From Falsiroseomonas algicola (GTDB taxonomy: Bacteria > Pseudomonadota > Alphaproteobacteria > Acetobacterales > Acetobacteraceae), in assembly GCF_011040385.1 (NCBI RefSeq), contig NZ_JAAIKB010000001.1, positions 620,001 through 684,000 of the forward strand: a stretch of DNA of 64,000 nt, given 5' to 3'. The translations under genes were made by a program, and so were the position numbers. The notes below the pieces were generated by a model. The model searched no databases. It was not told where the DNA came from and saw nothing but the letters and a program-made list of their open reading frames with translations. Of the stretch, positions 53,853 through 63,069 are shown in pieces. Position 1 is the stretch's first letter. Every line of letters starts with the position of its first letter.

Positions 53853-55850
53853 ATGTTGATCGCGCAGCACCCGCCAAGCAGCGACCGGGCAGTGCTCGCC
53901 TCCTCCGAGGCGGGCACCACCGCCAGCCGCCAGCCTGCCCTCCCGCCCTCCCTGGTCGCGGCCATGCGGGAGCCCGTGCTGCTGATCGCCGCCGTCGAAT
54001 GGAACCTGGCGCGGGATGTCCTGGCCGTGCCGGTGCCGGTTCTGGCCATCGAGCATGACGCCGAGGCCGGCCTTCTGCTGCATGCCGAGGGCAGCCGCTT
54101 CCCGCTTCCCGCCATGCCGCCGCTCTGCGTCGCCGCCATCGCCTTCACGGAGGAGGGTGTGGCCGCGCTGAGCCAGGCGATCGCGATGACACCGGGCGGC
54201 GACGCCGTGCCGGCCATCACGCGCATGCAGCCCGGCGATGCCATGGGGCTCGCGACTGCCGTCGTCTCCGGCACCACCGCCATGCTGCGCCGCCAGGCCG
54301 CGCTGCTGACGGGGTCTCTCCGCAGCCTCAGCCAGATGCGCGCGGCGCATGAGGATCACCAGACCCGCCTCGCGCAGCTTGAAGCCTATGTCGCGCGCGA
54401 CAACCGGCAGGATTTCGACCAGGTCTTCGCGGAGGAGCCGGCGGGCGGGGAGGATGCGGCCATCCGGATCGGCCGCGGCGCCAATCTCGGCAGCCTGACC
54501 CAGTTGCTGCCCATCGCGAGCCGCGGCGTCAGCGCCGTCGCCGTGCATCTGGATGACAGCCCCATCGCGCATGACGCGGTTCTGCAGGTCCGGCTGACCA
54601 GCCTGGAGGATGGGCAGGAACGCGCCTCCTGGCGCCTGCCGGCCGCGGGCCTCAAGCCGGGCTGGCAGGTGCTGGGCATCGAGCGGGCGCTGACCGGCCT
54701 GTCCCGCACGCTGAGCCTGGAGGTGACGGTGCCCGACGGCACCCTCGCCCTCTCGCTCGGCGGCCATCAGCCGCTGCCGAATTTCCGCGCGACCGGCACC
54801 GATGGCCAGCCCCTCGCGCCGCGCAGCCTCGCCTTCCGCGTCTGGACAGGCTTGCCGGGCGTCATGCCGCCGGTCACCGCCATCGACCATGCCGAGGGCA
54901 GCGCCGATCTCGGCCAGGGGTGGGAGGAAGTGCCCCTCCTGCCGGAGACGATCGAATTGTCGCGCGATGGCGCCACTGCCACCCGCCGCGCGCTGGATGA
55001 TGACAGCCTGCCCTGCGACCCCGCCCGCGCCGGCGTCACGCTGGGCCGGCTGGCCGGCGCGCTGCCCGCCGGCACGCTGGTCGCGCAGGCGACCGGGCGC
55101 CTCGTGGGCGAGGTGACGGAGCCCGTCGAATTCGCCCTCGCCGCCGCGATCACCGCGGCGGAGGCGCTGGACCTCTCCGGCCAGGACACGCCCGCCATCG
55201 GCTGGTCCGGCTGGGTGATGGCGGATGAGGACGGGCTGGCGCCGCTGCGCCTGTTCCAGGCCGAGGGCGCCGGGGAGCGCGGGCTCTTCGTGCTGACGCG
55301 CCGCCAGGCCGGGGCCACCGGCACGCCGCCGCGCGCGCGTATCGGCGGCCTGCGCGCGACGGTCGCCGCCTCCCAGGCCGGCCGGGCGAAGGATACGCCG
55401 ACGGCGCCCTCCCCCCTCGCCCCCCTGGTCGCGGAGGCGGATGAGACGGAGGTCGGGGAGAGCTTCGTCGCGGCGCGGGACTTCCGCGGCACCGGCTTCC
55501 ACGCGCTGGAAGGCGGCGGGGACCGCACCTGGCGGTGGCTCGGCGCCGATGTGAACCTGAAGCTCGACAATGTCTCCCGCCACGCCACGCGGATCGAGGT
55601 GCTGGTCGCCGCCGCGGCGCCGGGGCTGACCGAGGGCAGCATCACCTGCGCGGTGAATGGCGTGCCGACCCGCGCCAATGTGGCGGGCACGGCGGAGGCC
55701 GGGCTTTCGGTGGTGATCCCCCTGCCCCAGGCCGCGCGCCGGCGCGACCGCGGCGTGGTGCTGGACATCGCCTTCGGCCGCGCCCACCAGCCGCCGGGCG
55801 ACAGCCGCGTGCTGTCCGTCGCCTGCACCGGGCTCCGCATCTCCGCCTGA
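53853..55850 (+). CDS. Uncharacterized 665-aa protein of the glycan locus
   Basis: Soluble protein without signal peptide. Residues 30-140 are beta-rich with short hydrophobic strands (VLLIAAVEWNLARDVL, VPVLAIEHDAEAG). Residues about 143-185 look like a coiled coil (LRRQAALLTGSLRSLSQMRAAHEDHQTRLAQLEAYVARDN). The rest is mostly beta (SVAVHLDDSPIAHDAVLQVRL, GDRTWRWLGADVNLKLDNVSRHATRIEVLV), suggesting two or three sandwich domains. A carbohydrate-recognition or scaffolding role beside glycosyltransferases is plausible. I do not recognize a characterized family; a DUF6212-like assignment comes to mind but was not checked. Confidence 0.75.
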   Translation: MLIAQHPPSSDRAVLASSEAGTTASRQPALPPSLVAAMREPVLLIAAVEWNLARDVLAVPVPVLAIEHDAEAGLLLHAEGSRFPLPAMPPLCVAAIAFTEEGVAALSQAIAMTPGGDAVPAITRMQPGDAMGLATAVVSGTTAMLRRQAALLTGSLRSLSQMRAAHEDHQTRLAQLEAYVARDNRQDFDQVFAEEPAGGEDAAIRIGRGANLGSLTQLLPIASRGVSAVAVHLDDSPIAHDAVLQVRLTSLEDGQERASWRLPAAGLKPGWQVLGIERALTGLSRTLSLEVTVPDGTLALSLGGHQPLPNFRATGTDGQPLAPRSLAFRVWTGLPGVMPPVTAIDHAEGSADLGQGWEEVPLLPETIELSRDGATATRRALDDDSLPCDPARAGVTLGRLAGALPAGTLVAQATGRLVGEVTEPVEFALAAAITAAEALDLSGQDTPAIGWSGWVMADEDGLAPLRLFQAEGAGERGLFVLTRRQAGATGTPPRARIGGLRATVAASQAGRAKDTPTAPSPLAPLVAEADETEVGESFVAARDFRGTGFHALEGGGDRTWRWLGADVNLKLDNVSRHATRIEVLVAAAAPGLTEGSITCAVNGVPTRANVAGTAEAGLSVVIPLPQAARRRDRGVVLDIAFGRAHQPPGDSRVLSVACTGLRISA

Positions 55851-55888
55851 TCACGCCGCTTGCTTTCGCCGCCTCGTGGCGGCACCCC

Positions 55889-58429
55889 ATGGGCGGCATG
55901 ACCCCACCCGCCATCGCCATCATCGTCCCGGTCTTCAAGCATCCGGGCCTGCTGCCGGAAGCGCTCGATGCCGCGCTGGCCCAGCGGGGCGGCGTCCCGG
56001 TCGCCATCGTCATCGTCGATGATGGCTGCCCCTTCGAGGAAACGCGCACCATCGCATCCGCCTACGCCCTGGCGGAGGAGCGCGTGACCTACCTCCGCAA
56101 GCGCAATGGCGGCCTTTCCTCCGCCCGCAATGTCGGCATCGACTACGCGCTGCGCGCCTGGCCGGGGCTGGAGGCGATCTACTTCCTCGATGCCGACAAC
56201 CGGCTGACGCCTACCGCCATGGCCAATGCCCTCGGCCTGTTGCGCCAGGCCGGCGTGGACTGGGTCTATCCCAGCATCGACAAGTTCGGGATCGAATGGT
56301 CGGGCAACTACCAGGCCCCCTATTCCCGCCTCGCCCATGTCACCTTCGACAATATCTGCGAGGCCGGCAGCCTGGTGCATCGCCGCGTCTTCGATGCCGG
56401 CATCCGCTTCGATGAGACGATGAAGGCGGGCTACGAGGATTGGGAGTTCTGGATGCAGGCACTGGCGCGCGGCTTCCGCGGCCGCTGCCATCCGAGCTTC
56501 GGCCTGGAGTATCGCCAGCGTGGCGAGTCCATGCTCCGCGACAGCAACCGCCAGCGCGCCGGCATCCTGGCCTATATGCGGGAGAAGCACCGCGACCTCT
56601 TCTCGCTCCGCAACCTGCTGGCCTGGGAGCATGAGGAAGCGCCGCGCTTCGCCCTTTTCACCGATGCCGGCGGCGAGGTGCTGTGGTTCAGCGATGTGGA
56701 GGCACCGCCGCGCCGCATGACGCTCGACCAGCACGCGGAATCCTTCGCGGCGGAGGAGGTGGAGCCGGAGACGCTGGGCACGCCGCCCTATGCCGTCTGG
56801 CTGCCCGCCCCCGCCGTCGCGGCGCTGCGCCAGGCGGGGCTCCTCGCCAACCTCCTCTGGCACCTCCAGCGCCTCTGCGCCCGCCACCAGGCCGTGGCGA
56901 TCCATCTAGAGGCGGACCGCCGCGGCGTGGCGCTGGAACCGGACGCCGCCGCGCCGGTCTCCGCCCCCATCGGCTTCGCCGCCGGCCAGGCCGCGCTGCG
57001 GGAGGCGATCCGCGACCAGGGCTCCGATGGCTGGCTGGCGGCGGTGGCGGAGGATGCGGACAGCCCCCAGCTGGGTCGCCTCGTGCTGCGCTTCCCCTGC
57101 GCGGAGGAGGCGCTGCTGGTCGGCGCCTACGCCCCCACCCCCGTCGCCACCGCCGCCCGCCTCCGCCAGGACCATGACCCGGCGCGGCGCCGCCGCTGGA
57201 TCTGGCGCAAGGCCGGCGCGACGCCCGCGATCCGCAGCTATGCCGACTACCTCGCCACCGCCGTGGGCGCCGATCACGTCATGCCGCGGGCGCGCGGCCG
57301 CGGCCCGCGTCGCCATGTCGGCTTCGCGGTGCCGGATGGGGTGGCGGATGGCGTCGGCCGCGTCGCGGCGGCGCTGGCCACCGCGCTGCGGCGCGCGGGC
57401 TGCGCCACCCATCTCTTCGTGCTCGGCGCGCCGATCCTGACGCTCGGGGAGGATCTGCGCGACGCCTTCGACAGCGTCTCCTTCCTCGGCCGCGCCCTGC
57501 CGATGGAAGGCCCGCATGATTTCCTCGGCCAGCGCATCGCGCTCGCCGGGGACCTGGAAGGCGCGGAGCCCGCGCTGCTCGGCCTGCTGACGGAGCTGGA
57601 CGTGCTGGTGTGCAGCCATGTGCCGGCGCTCTCCGCCGTACTCGGCGACCTGCGCAAGCAGGGCACGAAGGTGGTCGGGCATCTCCACGCGCTGGAACGC
57701 TCCGCGCTCGGGCGGGGCATCGGCCACCCCTATCTCGCCCTCGCTTTCGAGCATGTGCACGACCTGCTGCTGGCGCCGTCCCAGGAATTGCTGGACTGGC
57801 TGCGCGGCGCGGGCGTGCCGGAGGCGAAGCTCTGCCTGCTGCGGCCCGCCGCCACGCTATCCATCACGGCGGAGGAACGGGACCGGCTGGTGACGGCGCG
57901 GCGCAGCCGCAGGCCCGGCATGCTGCGCGTGGCGCTGCTGCTGGGTCCCTCCGCCGGCCCGGCCCTGCGGGAGGCGCGGCTTCGCCTGGTCGCGCTGACC
58001 CGCCAGGCGGGGCTGCCGATCGACTGGGTGGCGGCGGGAGAGGCGCTGGACGGCGCGCTCCGCCGGCGGCTCGGCGCACTCGGCGTCGGCATCGCGGAGA
58101 CGCTGGCGGATGCGGTGGCCTCCGCCGACCTTCTGCTGCCGGAAATGGCGGAAGCGGCGGCGCTCGCGGTGCGGGATGCCCAGCTTCTGGGCTGCGTGCC
58201 GGTAGTGCCGACAGAAAGCCCGGCCGCCGGCCTGGTCCGGGGTGGTGCCGGCCTGATCGTCGAGGATGAGGCGGCGCTGCTGCCCCTTCTGCGCGACCTG
58301 GCGGTCGATCCCGGCCGCGTGGCGCGGCTTTCCGCGGCGGCGGCGGCGGAGGGCGCAGCCGCGCCGGGATGGACAGCGGCCACGGAGGCGTTGCGGGACC
58401 GGTTGGCGGCCTGGTTCCCGCCCCCCTGA
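55889..58429 (+). CDS. Double glycosyltransferase: GT2 domain plus GT-B-like C-terminal domain
   Basis: Length 846 aa; ATG at 55889 with a second in-frame ATG at 55898. Residues 8-230 are GT2: AIAIIVPVFKHPGLLPEALDAAL, VIVDDGCPFEET, NGGLSSARNVGIDYAL, YFLDADNRLT (DxD-type Asp101/Asp103) and GYEDWEFWMQAL. A middle part of about 250 residues carries no clear motif. Residues about 480-846 look GT-B/GT4-like: HVGFAVPDGVADGVGRVAAALATALRRAGCATHLFVLG, GHLHALERSALGRGIGHPYLALAFEHVHDLLLAPSQELLDWL, then a weak ExxAxxxxx donor region near VPTESPAAGLVRGGAGLIVED. The C-terminal half may have lost some catalytic residues. Confidence 0.85.
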   Translation: MGGMTPPAIAIIVPVFKHPGLLPEALDAALAQRGGVPVAIVIVDDGCPFEETRTIASAYALAEERVTYLRKRNGGLSSARNVGIDYALRAWPGLEAIYFLDADNRLTPTAMANALGLLRQAGVDWVYPSIDKFGIEWSGNYQAPYSRLAHVTFDNICEAGSLVHRRVFDAGIRFDETMKAGYEDWEFWMQALARGFRGRCHPSFGLEYRQRGESMLRDSNRQRAGILAYMREKHRDLFSLRNLLAWEHEEAPRFALFTDAGGEVLWFSDVEAPPRRMTLDQHAESFAAEEVEPETLGTPPYAVWLPAPAVAALRQAGLLANLLWHLQRLCARHQAVAIHLEADRRGVALEPDAAAPVSAPIGFAAGQAALREAIRDQGSDGWLAAVAEDADSPQLGRLVLRFPCAEEALLVGAYAPTPVATAARLRQDHDPARRRRWIWRKAGATPAIRSYADYLATAVGADHVMPRARGRGPRRHVGFAVPDGVADGVGRVAAALATALRRAGCATHLFVLGAPILTLGEDLRDAFDSVSFLGRALPMEGPHDFLGQRIALAGDLEGAEPALLGLLTELDVLVCSHVPALSAVLGDLRKQGTKVVGHLHALERSALGRGIGHPYLALAFEHVHDLLLAPSQELLDWLRGAGVPEAKLCLLRPAATLSITAEERDRLVTARRSRRPGMLRVALLLGPSAGPALREARLRLVALTRQAGLPIDWVAAGEALDGALRRRLGALGVGIAETLADAVASADLLLPEMAEAAALAVRDAQLLGCVPVVPTESPAAGLVRGGAGLIVEDEAALLPLLRDLAVDPGRVARLSAAAAAEGAAAPGWTAATEALRDRLAAWFPPP

Positions 58430-58492
58430 TTCTTGCAGTGGCGTAACCCTTGCTGATCCGTGACGGCAGACATGCCGGATCGGAGAGGTGCG

Positions 58493-60097
58493 ATGGATCG
58501 CCGAGACTTCCTCAAGGCCCTGCCGGCCGCGGCCGCCGCGGTGGCGGCCCCCGCGATCCGGGAGGCGAAGGCCCAGGCGCCGACGCGCAACGAGACGCTG
58601 CTGCTGGTGCAGGAATACGGGCCGAACAGCCTCGACATGCAGGGGCTGGGTTCGTCGCAGCCGGTGAACGGCGTGGCGCTGAACTGCTACGACCGGCTGG
58701 TCAGCTTCAAGCGCCAGCGGGTGGACGACATCACCACCAGCTTCGACATCAACGCGCTGGAACCGGAACTGGCCGAGAGCTGGCAGGAAGCCAGCGACGG
58801 CACGAGCGTCACCTTCAAGCTGCGCGCCGATGCCCGCTTCCACAGCGGTCGCAGCGTGACGGCGAAGGACGTGAAGTGGTCGCTGGACCGCGCCGTCTCC
58901 ATCGGCGGCTTCGCGACCACGCAGATGAATGCCGGCAGCCTGGAGAAGCCGGAGCAGTTCGTCGCGGTGGACGACAAGACCTTCCGCATCGACTTCCTGC
59001 GGCGGGACAAGCTGACCATGCCGAATCTGGCGGTCACGATCCCCTTCGTCTTCGACAGCGAACTCGCCATCCGCAATTCCGGCGGCGATCCCTGGGCGAA
59101 GGAGTATCTCAAGAACAACATCGCCGGCGGCGGCGCCTTCAAGGTGGAGGCCTGGCGGCCCGGCACCGAGACCATCTATGTCCGCAACGACGACTGGAAG
59201 TCGGGCCCGCTGCCCAGGCTGCGTCGCGTCATCGCGCGCGACATCCCCTCCCCCTCCACCCGACGCGCGCTGCTGGAGCGGGGCGACGCCGATATCAGCT
59301 ACGGCCTGCCGCCCAAGGACTTCGCCGACCTGGCCGCGGGCAACCGCATCCGCGTCTCGGCCGTGCCGGTGCCGAACGCGATCTGGTATGTCGCGCTGAA
59401 CAGCGCCAACCCGCCCTTCAACAACGTCAAGCTGCGCCAGGCCGTGGCCTGGGCCCTGCCCTACGAACAGATCATGCAGGCCTCCCTCTTCGGGCGCGGC
59501 GTGCCGATGTGGGGCGGCCCCTCCACGCCCGCGCGGCTGACCTGGCCGGTGCCCTTCCCCTACAGCGCCAACATCGCCCGCGCCCGTGCGCTGATGGCCG
59601 AATCGGGCGTCGGTCCCTTCACCACGTCGCTGCTCTTCGACGCGGGCTCCGGCACCATCGCGGAGCCGATGGCCGTGCTGGTGAAGGAAGCGCTGGCGCC
59701 GCTCGGCATCACCGTGGAGCTGAACAAGATCCCCGGCGCCAATTTCCGCGGCGAGCTGAACAAGAAGACGGCGCCCATGGCGATCAACCGCTTCGGCGGC
59801 TGGCTGGACTGGCCGGACTACTTCTTCTTCTGGAACTATCACGGCAACAACTCGATCTTCAACATCCCGAGTTACCAGAACCCGGCGATGGACCGGCTGA
59901 TCGACGCCGCGCGCTTCACGCAGGATCCCGCGGTCTATGCGCAGAACGTCCGCGGCTTCCTCGAGCTCGGCATGCACGACGTGCCCTTCATCCCCATCGC
60001 GCAGCCTTTCCATGACGTGGCGATGCAGCGGACCATCGGCGGCTACCAGTTCTGGCCGTGCCGGGAGCCGGACTTCCGGTATTTGACCAAGGGATGA
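58493..60097 (+). CDS. dppA: Dipeptide/oligopeptide-type ABC substrate-binding protein (SBP_bac_5)
   Basis: Length 534 aa, ATG at 58493 with GAGAGG upstream. N-terminal Tat-like signal (DRRDFLKALPAAAAAVAAPAI, cut near AKA-QA). Family features: LAESWQEASDGTSVTFKLRADARFHSGRSVTAKDVKWSLDRAVS, FRIDFLRRDKLTMPNLAVTIPF and YQNPAMDRLIDAARFTQDP. It receives peptides or another polar solute in the periplasm. It precedes dppBCDF but is separated from dppB by 154 bp with strong hairpins. Confidence 0.9.
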   Translation: MDRRDFLKALPAAAAAVAAPAIREAKAQAPTRNETLLLVQEYGPNSLDMQGLGSSQPVNGVALNCYDRLVSFKRQRVDDITTSFDINALEPELAESWQEASDGTSVTFKLRADARFHSGRSVTAKDVKWSLDRAVSIGGFATTQMNAGSLEKPEQFVAVDDKTFRIDFLRRDKLTMPNLAVTIPFVFDSELAIRNSGGDPWAKEYLKNNIAGGGAFKVEAWRPGTETIYVRNDDWKSGPLPRLRRVIARDIPSPSTRRALLERGDADISYGLPPKDFADLAAGNRIRVSAVPVPNAIWYVALNSANPPFNNVKLRQAVAWALPYEQIMQASLFGRGVPMWGGPSTPARLTWPVPFPYSANIARARALMAESGVGPFTTSLLFDAGSGTIAEPMAVLVKEALAPLGITVELNKIPGANFRGELNKKTAPMAINRFGGWLDWPDYFFFWNYHGNNSIFNIPSYQNPAMDRLIDAARFTQDPAVYAQNVRGFLELGMHDVPFIPIAQPFHDVAMQRTIGGYQFWPCREPDFRYLTKG

Positions 60098-60120
60098 GGG
60101 AAGTCATCACGCGCAACCTG

Positions 60121-60245
60121 CGGCCGGCGACGCCGGCCGAGGCCGCGAATGCGGCCCGCCGCCAGTGCGGCGAGCGTCGCGCCAAGGGCGCGCCGTTGGC
60201 GCGACGCGAAGCGCCGGCGCTTGAGGCGCGGATCGGCTTCGATCC
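60121..60245 (+). repeat. Cluster of three strong hairpins between dppA and dppB
   Basis: Three successive inverted repeats: CGGCCGGCG-A-CGCCGGCCG (60121-60139, 9-bp arms); GCGTCGCGCCAA with TTGGCGCGACGC (60174-60207, perfect 12-bp arms, 10-nt loop); and GGATCG-GCTT-CGATCC (60230-60245). They fill most of the gap after the binding-protein gene. This position is where REP-like stem-loops stabilize upstream mRNA in ABC operons, giving more binding protein than permease. Possible dispersed repeat; only one copy was noticed here. Confidence 0.65.
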
Positions 60246-60251
60246 GCGAGC

Positions 60252-61265
60252 ATGGATATGAGAGGCGTTCTCTGGCGGCTGGCGGGGTCGCTCCCCGCCC
60301 TTGTTGCCGTCATCGTCGTCACCTTCGTGCTGACGCGCGTGCTGCCCGGCGATACCGCGACCTATTTCGCCGGGCCGACCGCGAGCGCGGAGTCCATCGC
60401 GCAGATCCGCGCGGCGCTCGGGCTCGACCGCCCGCTGCCGGAGCAGTTCTGGAGCTATGTGCAGGCCCTGATGCGAGGCGACCTCGGCATGTCGCTGACG
60501 ACGGGGCAGCCGGTGCTGGTCGATCTCGTGAACCGGCTGCCGGCCTCGGCGGAGTTGACATTGGTCGGGCTGCTGATCGCGATGGGCATCGCCATCCCGC
60601 TCGGCGTGCTGGCGGCGGTGAAGCAGGGGTCGCTGGCGGACCATCTCTGCCGCGTCATCGTCACGGCGGGCGTCTCGCTGCCCGTCTTCTTCACCGGACT
60701 GCTGCTGGTCTATGTCTTCTACTACCTGCTCGGCTGGGCACCGGCACCGGTCGGGCGGCTCGATGCCTTCGCGACCGCGCCGAACTTCGTCACGGGCTTC
60801 TACCTGATCGACGCCGCCATCGCGCGCGACTGGGAGACCTGGCAGAGCGCCGCCGCGCAGATCATCCTGCCGGCCTGCACGCTGGGCCTATTCGCGCTGG
60901 CGCCGATCGCGCGCATCACGCGCGCCTCCATGCTCGCGGTGCTGGGGGCGGAGTTCATCCGCACAGCCCGCGCCTCCGGCCTGTCATCCCGCACCATCAT
61001 CCTGACCTATGCGCTGCGGAACGCGCTGCTGCCGGTGGTGACGACGCTCGGCATGGTCTTCTCCTTCCTGCTCGGCGCCAATGTGCTGGTGGAGAAGGTC
61101 TTCGCCTGGCCCGGCATCGGCAGCTATGCGGTGGAGGCGCTGATCGCGAGTGACGGCGCGCCGGTGCAGGGCTTCGTCCTGACCATGGCGATCCTCTACG
61201 TCGTGCTGAACCTGACCATCGATTTGGTGAACCGGGCGCTCGACCCCCGGGCGCGCCATTCATGA
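60252..61265 (+). CDS. dppB: Dipeptide-type ABC transporter permease (DppB-like)
   Basis: Length 337 aa; ATG at 60252. N-terminal helix and the LTRVLPGDTATYFAGPTASAE motif (LPGDP-like), MGIAIPLGVLAAVKQGSLADHLCRVIVTAGVSLPVFFTGLLLVYVFYY, and the EAA loop region EFIRTARASGLSSRTIILTYALRNALLPVVTTLG. Six helices expected. The stop overlaps dppC by 4 bp. Confidence 0.93.
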   Translation: MDMRGVLWRLAGSLPALVAVIVVTFVLTRVLPGDTATYFAGPTASAESIAQIRAALGLDRPLPEQFWSYVQALMRGDLGMSLTTGQPVLVDLVNRLPASAELTLVGLLIAMGIAIPLGVLAAVKQGSLADHLCRVIVTAGVSLPVFFTGLLLVYVFYYLLGWAPAPVGRLDAFATAPNFVTGFYLIDAAIARDWETWQSAAAQIILPACTLGLFALAPIARITRASMLAVLGAEFIRTARASGLSSRTIILTYALRNALLPVVTTLGMVFSFLLGANVLVEKVFAWPGIGSYAVEALIASDGAPVQGFVLTMAILYVVLNLTIDLVNRALDPRARHS

Positions 61266-62110
61266 GCAGTTCGACCCTTCGTCACGCGCGCCACGTCGTC
61301 AGCGAGAATCCCGTGACGGGCCTGGCGCTGCTGCTCTTCGCCTTCTTCGTCGGCGCCGCCATTCTCGGGCCGTCGCTTGCCCCCTATGACCCGCTGGCGA
61401 GCAACACGATGCGCGCGCTGCAGCCGCCCTCCGCGCTGCACTGGTTCGGCACGGACCAGATCGGGCGGGACATCTTCTCCCGCGTTCTGGTCGCCGCACG
61501 GCTCGACCTCGGCATCGCGGCGGCCTCCGTCGCGCTCGTCTTCGCCATGGGCGGCTTCGCCGGCCTCGCCTCCGGCTTCTTCGGGGGATGGGTGGACATG
61601 CTGGTCGGGCGCATCGCCGACACGATCATGGCCTTTCCGCTCTTCGTCCTGGCCATGGCGATCGTGGCCGCGCTGGGCAACACCGTGCCGAACATCGTGC
61701 TGGCGACGGCGATCATCAATTTTCCTCTGTATGTCCGCGTCGCGAGGGCGGAGACGGTGCAGCGGCGGGAAGCCGGCTTCGTCGATGCCGCGCGCATCGC
61801 CGGGCATCGGGACATGGGCGTGCTGCTGCGCCAGGTCGGGCCCAACATCATGCCGATCATGGTGGTGCAGATGTCGCTCACCATGGGTTACGCCATCCTC
61901 AACGCCGCGGGGCTCTCCTTCATCGGCCTCGGCGTGCGGGCGCCGACGCCGGAATGGGGGATCATGGTCGCGGAAGGCGCGGCCTTCATCGTCTCCGGCG
62001 AATGGTGGGTCGCCTTGTTCCCGGGCGCCACGCTGATGACGGCGGTGTTCTGCTTCAACCTGCTGGGCGATGGAGTGCGGGATATCGTGGACCCCCGGAG
62101 GCGCACGTGA
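61262..62110 (+). CDS. dppC: Dipeptide-type ABC transporter permease (DppC-like)
   Basis: Length 282 aa. HWFGTDQIGRDIFSRVLVAARLDLGIAAASVAL and EAGFVDAARIAGHRDMGVLLRQVGPNIMPIMVVQMSLTMGYAILNAAGLSFIGLGVRAPTPEWGIMVAEG are DppC hallmarks. It pairs with DppB. Its TGA overlaps the GTG start of dppD. Confidence 0.94.
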   Translation: MSSSTLRHARHVVSENPVTGLALLLFAFFVGAAILGPSLAPYDPLASNTMRALQPPSALHWFGTDQIGRDIFSRVLVAARLDLGIAAASVALVFAMGGFAGLASGFFGGWVDMLVGRIADTIMAFPLFVLAMAIVAALGNTVPNIVLATAIINFPLYVRVARAETVQRREAGFVDAARIAGHRDMGVLLRQVGPNIMPIMVVQMSLTMGYAILNAAGLSFIGLGVRAPTPEWGIMVAEGAAFIVSGEWWVALFPGATLMTAVFCFNLLGDGVRDIVDPRRRT

Positions 62111-63069
62111 GCGCCGTCCTCGACGTCTCCGATTTCTCCGTCGAGTTCCGCACGCGCAGCGGCATCGTCCGCGCGCTGGATCGCGTCGCCTTCACTGTCA
62201 GGCGGGGCGAGACGATGGCCCTGGTCGGCGAATCCGGTTCCGGCAAATCCGTCACCGCCTATGCGCTGCTCGGCCTGCTCGACGCGGCGGGACGCATCAC
62301 CAGGGGCCGCGCGGTGCTGGAGGGCGTGGACCTCACCGCCGCCTCCCCTTCTGAACTCGCACGCATCCGCGGCAAGCGGGCCGCGATGATCTTCCAGAAC
62401 CCGCGCGCCGCGCTGAACCCGATCCGCCCGATCGGCCAGCAGATCGCCGATGTGCTGCGCCGCCATGCCGGCCTGTCGCGCCGTGACGCGATGGCCGGCG
62501 CCATCGACATGCTGAAGCAGGTCGGCATCCCCGACCCCGCGCGCCGCGCCAGCGCCTATCCCTTCGAACTCTCGGGTGGCATGTGCCAGCGCGTGATGAT
62601 CGCGATCGCGGTGGCGACGCGCCCGGCGCTGCTGATCGCGGACGAACCCACCACCGGCCTCGACGTCACCACCCAGGCCGTGGTGATGGACATCGTCGCG
62701 AAACTCGCCGCGGAGACGGGGATGGCGACCATCCTCATCACCCATGACCTGGCACTCGCCGCGGAGCGCAGCGCCCGCATCGCGGTCATGCATGCCGGCC
62801 ACATCGTGGAGGATGCGGCGACCAAGACGCTGCTGGCCAACCCGCGCCACCCCTATACACGCCGCCTGCTGGCCGCGACGCCGACCGCGGCGGGCAGCCT
62901 TGCCGCGCTGCGCTCCATCCCCGGCAACCTGCCCGACCTGCGGCGTGACGACCTGCCGCCCTGCCGCTTCGCCGCCCGCTGCGACCGGCGCCTGCCCGGC
63001 TGCGACGCGAAGCTGGTCTGGCGGACCATCGAACCGGCGCACCGCATCGCCTGCTGGAACCCGGCATGA
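62107..63069 (+). CDS. dppD: Dipeptide-type ABC transporter ATP-binding protein (DppD-like)
   Basis: Length 320 aa, GTG start in GTGA overlap. Walker [11 protein letters not shown]-loop [19 protein letters not shown], signature [15 protein letters not shown], Walker [15 protein letters not shown] and [15 protein letters not shown]. The tail has the Cys pattern [18 protein letters not shown] typical of Opp/Dpp ATPases, which can bind an Fe-S cluster. It overlaps dppF by 4 bp. Confidence 0.94.
   Translation: MSAVLDVSDFSVEFRTRSGIVRALDRVAFTVRRGETMALVGESGSGKSVTAYALLGLLDAAGRITRGRAVLEGVDLTAASPSELARIRGKRAAMIFQNPRAALNPIRPIGQQIADVLRRHAGLSRRDAMAGAIDMLKQVGIPDPARRASAYPFELSGGMCQRVMIAIAVATRPALLIADEPTTGLDVTTQAVVMDIVAKLAAETGMATILITHDLALAAERSARIAVMHAGHIVEDAATKTLLANPRHPYTRRLLAATPTAAGSLAALRSIPGNLPDLRRDDLPPCRFAARCDRRLPGCDAKLVWRTIEPAHRIACWNPA

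Noticed and set aside
60058-60261. A 67-codon plus-strand frame across the dppA-dppB gap
   Set aside because: It overlaps the end of dppA, and its translation simply reads through the inverted repeats; the hairpins explain the sequence better.
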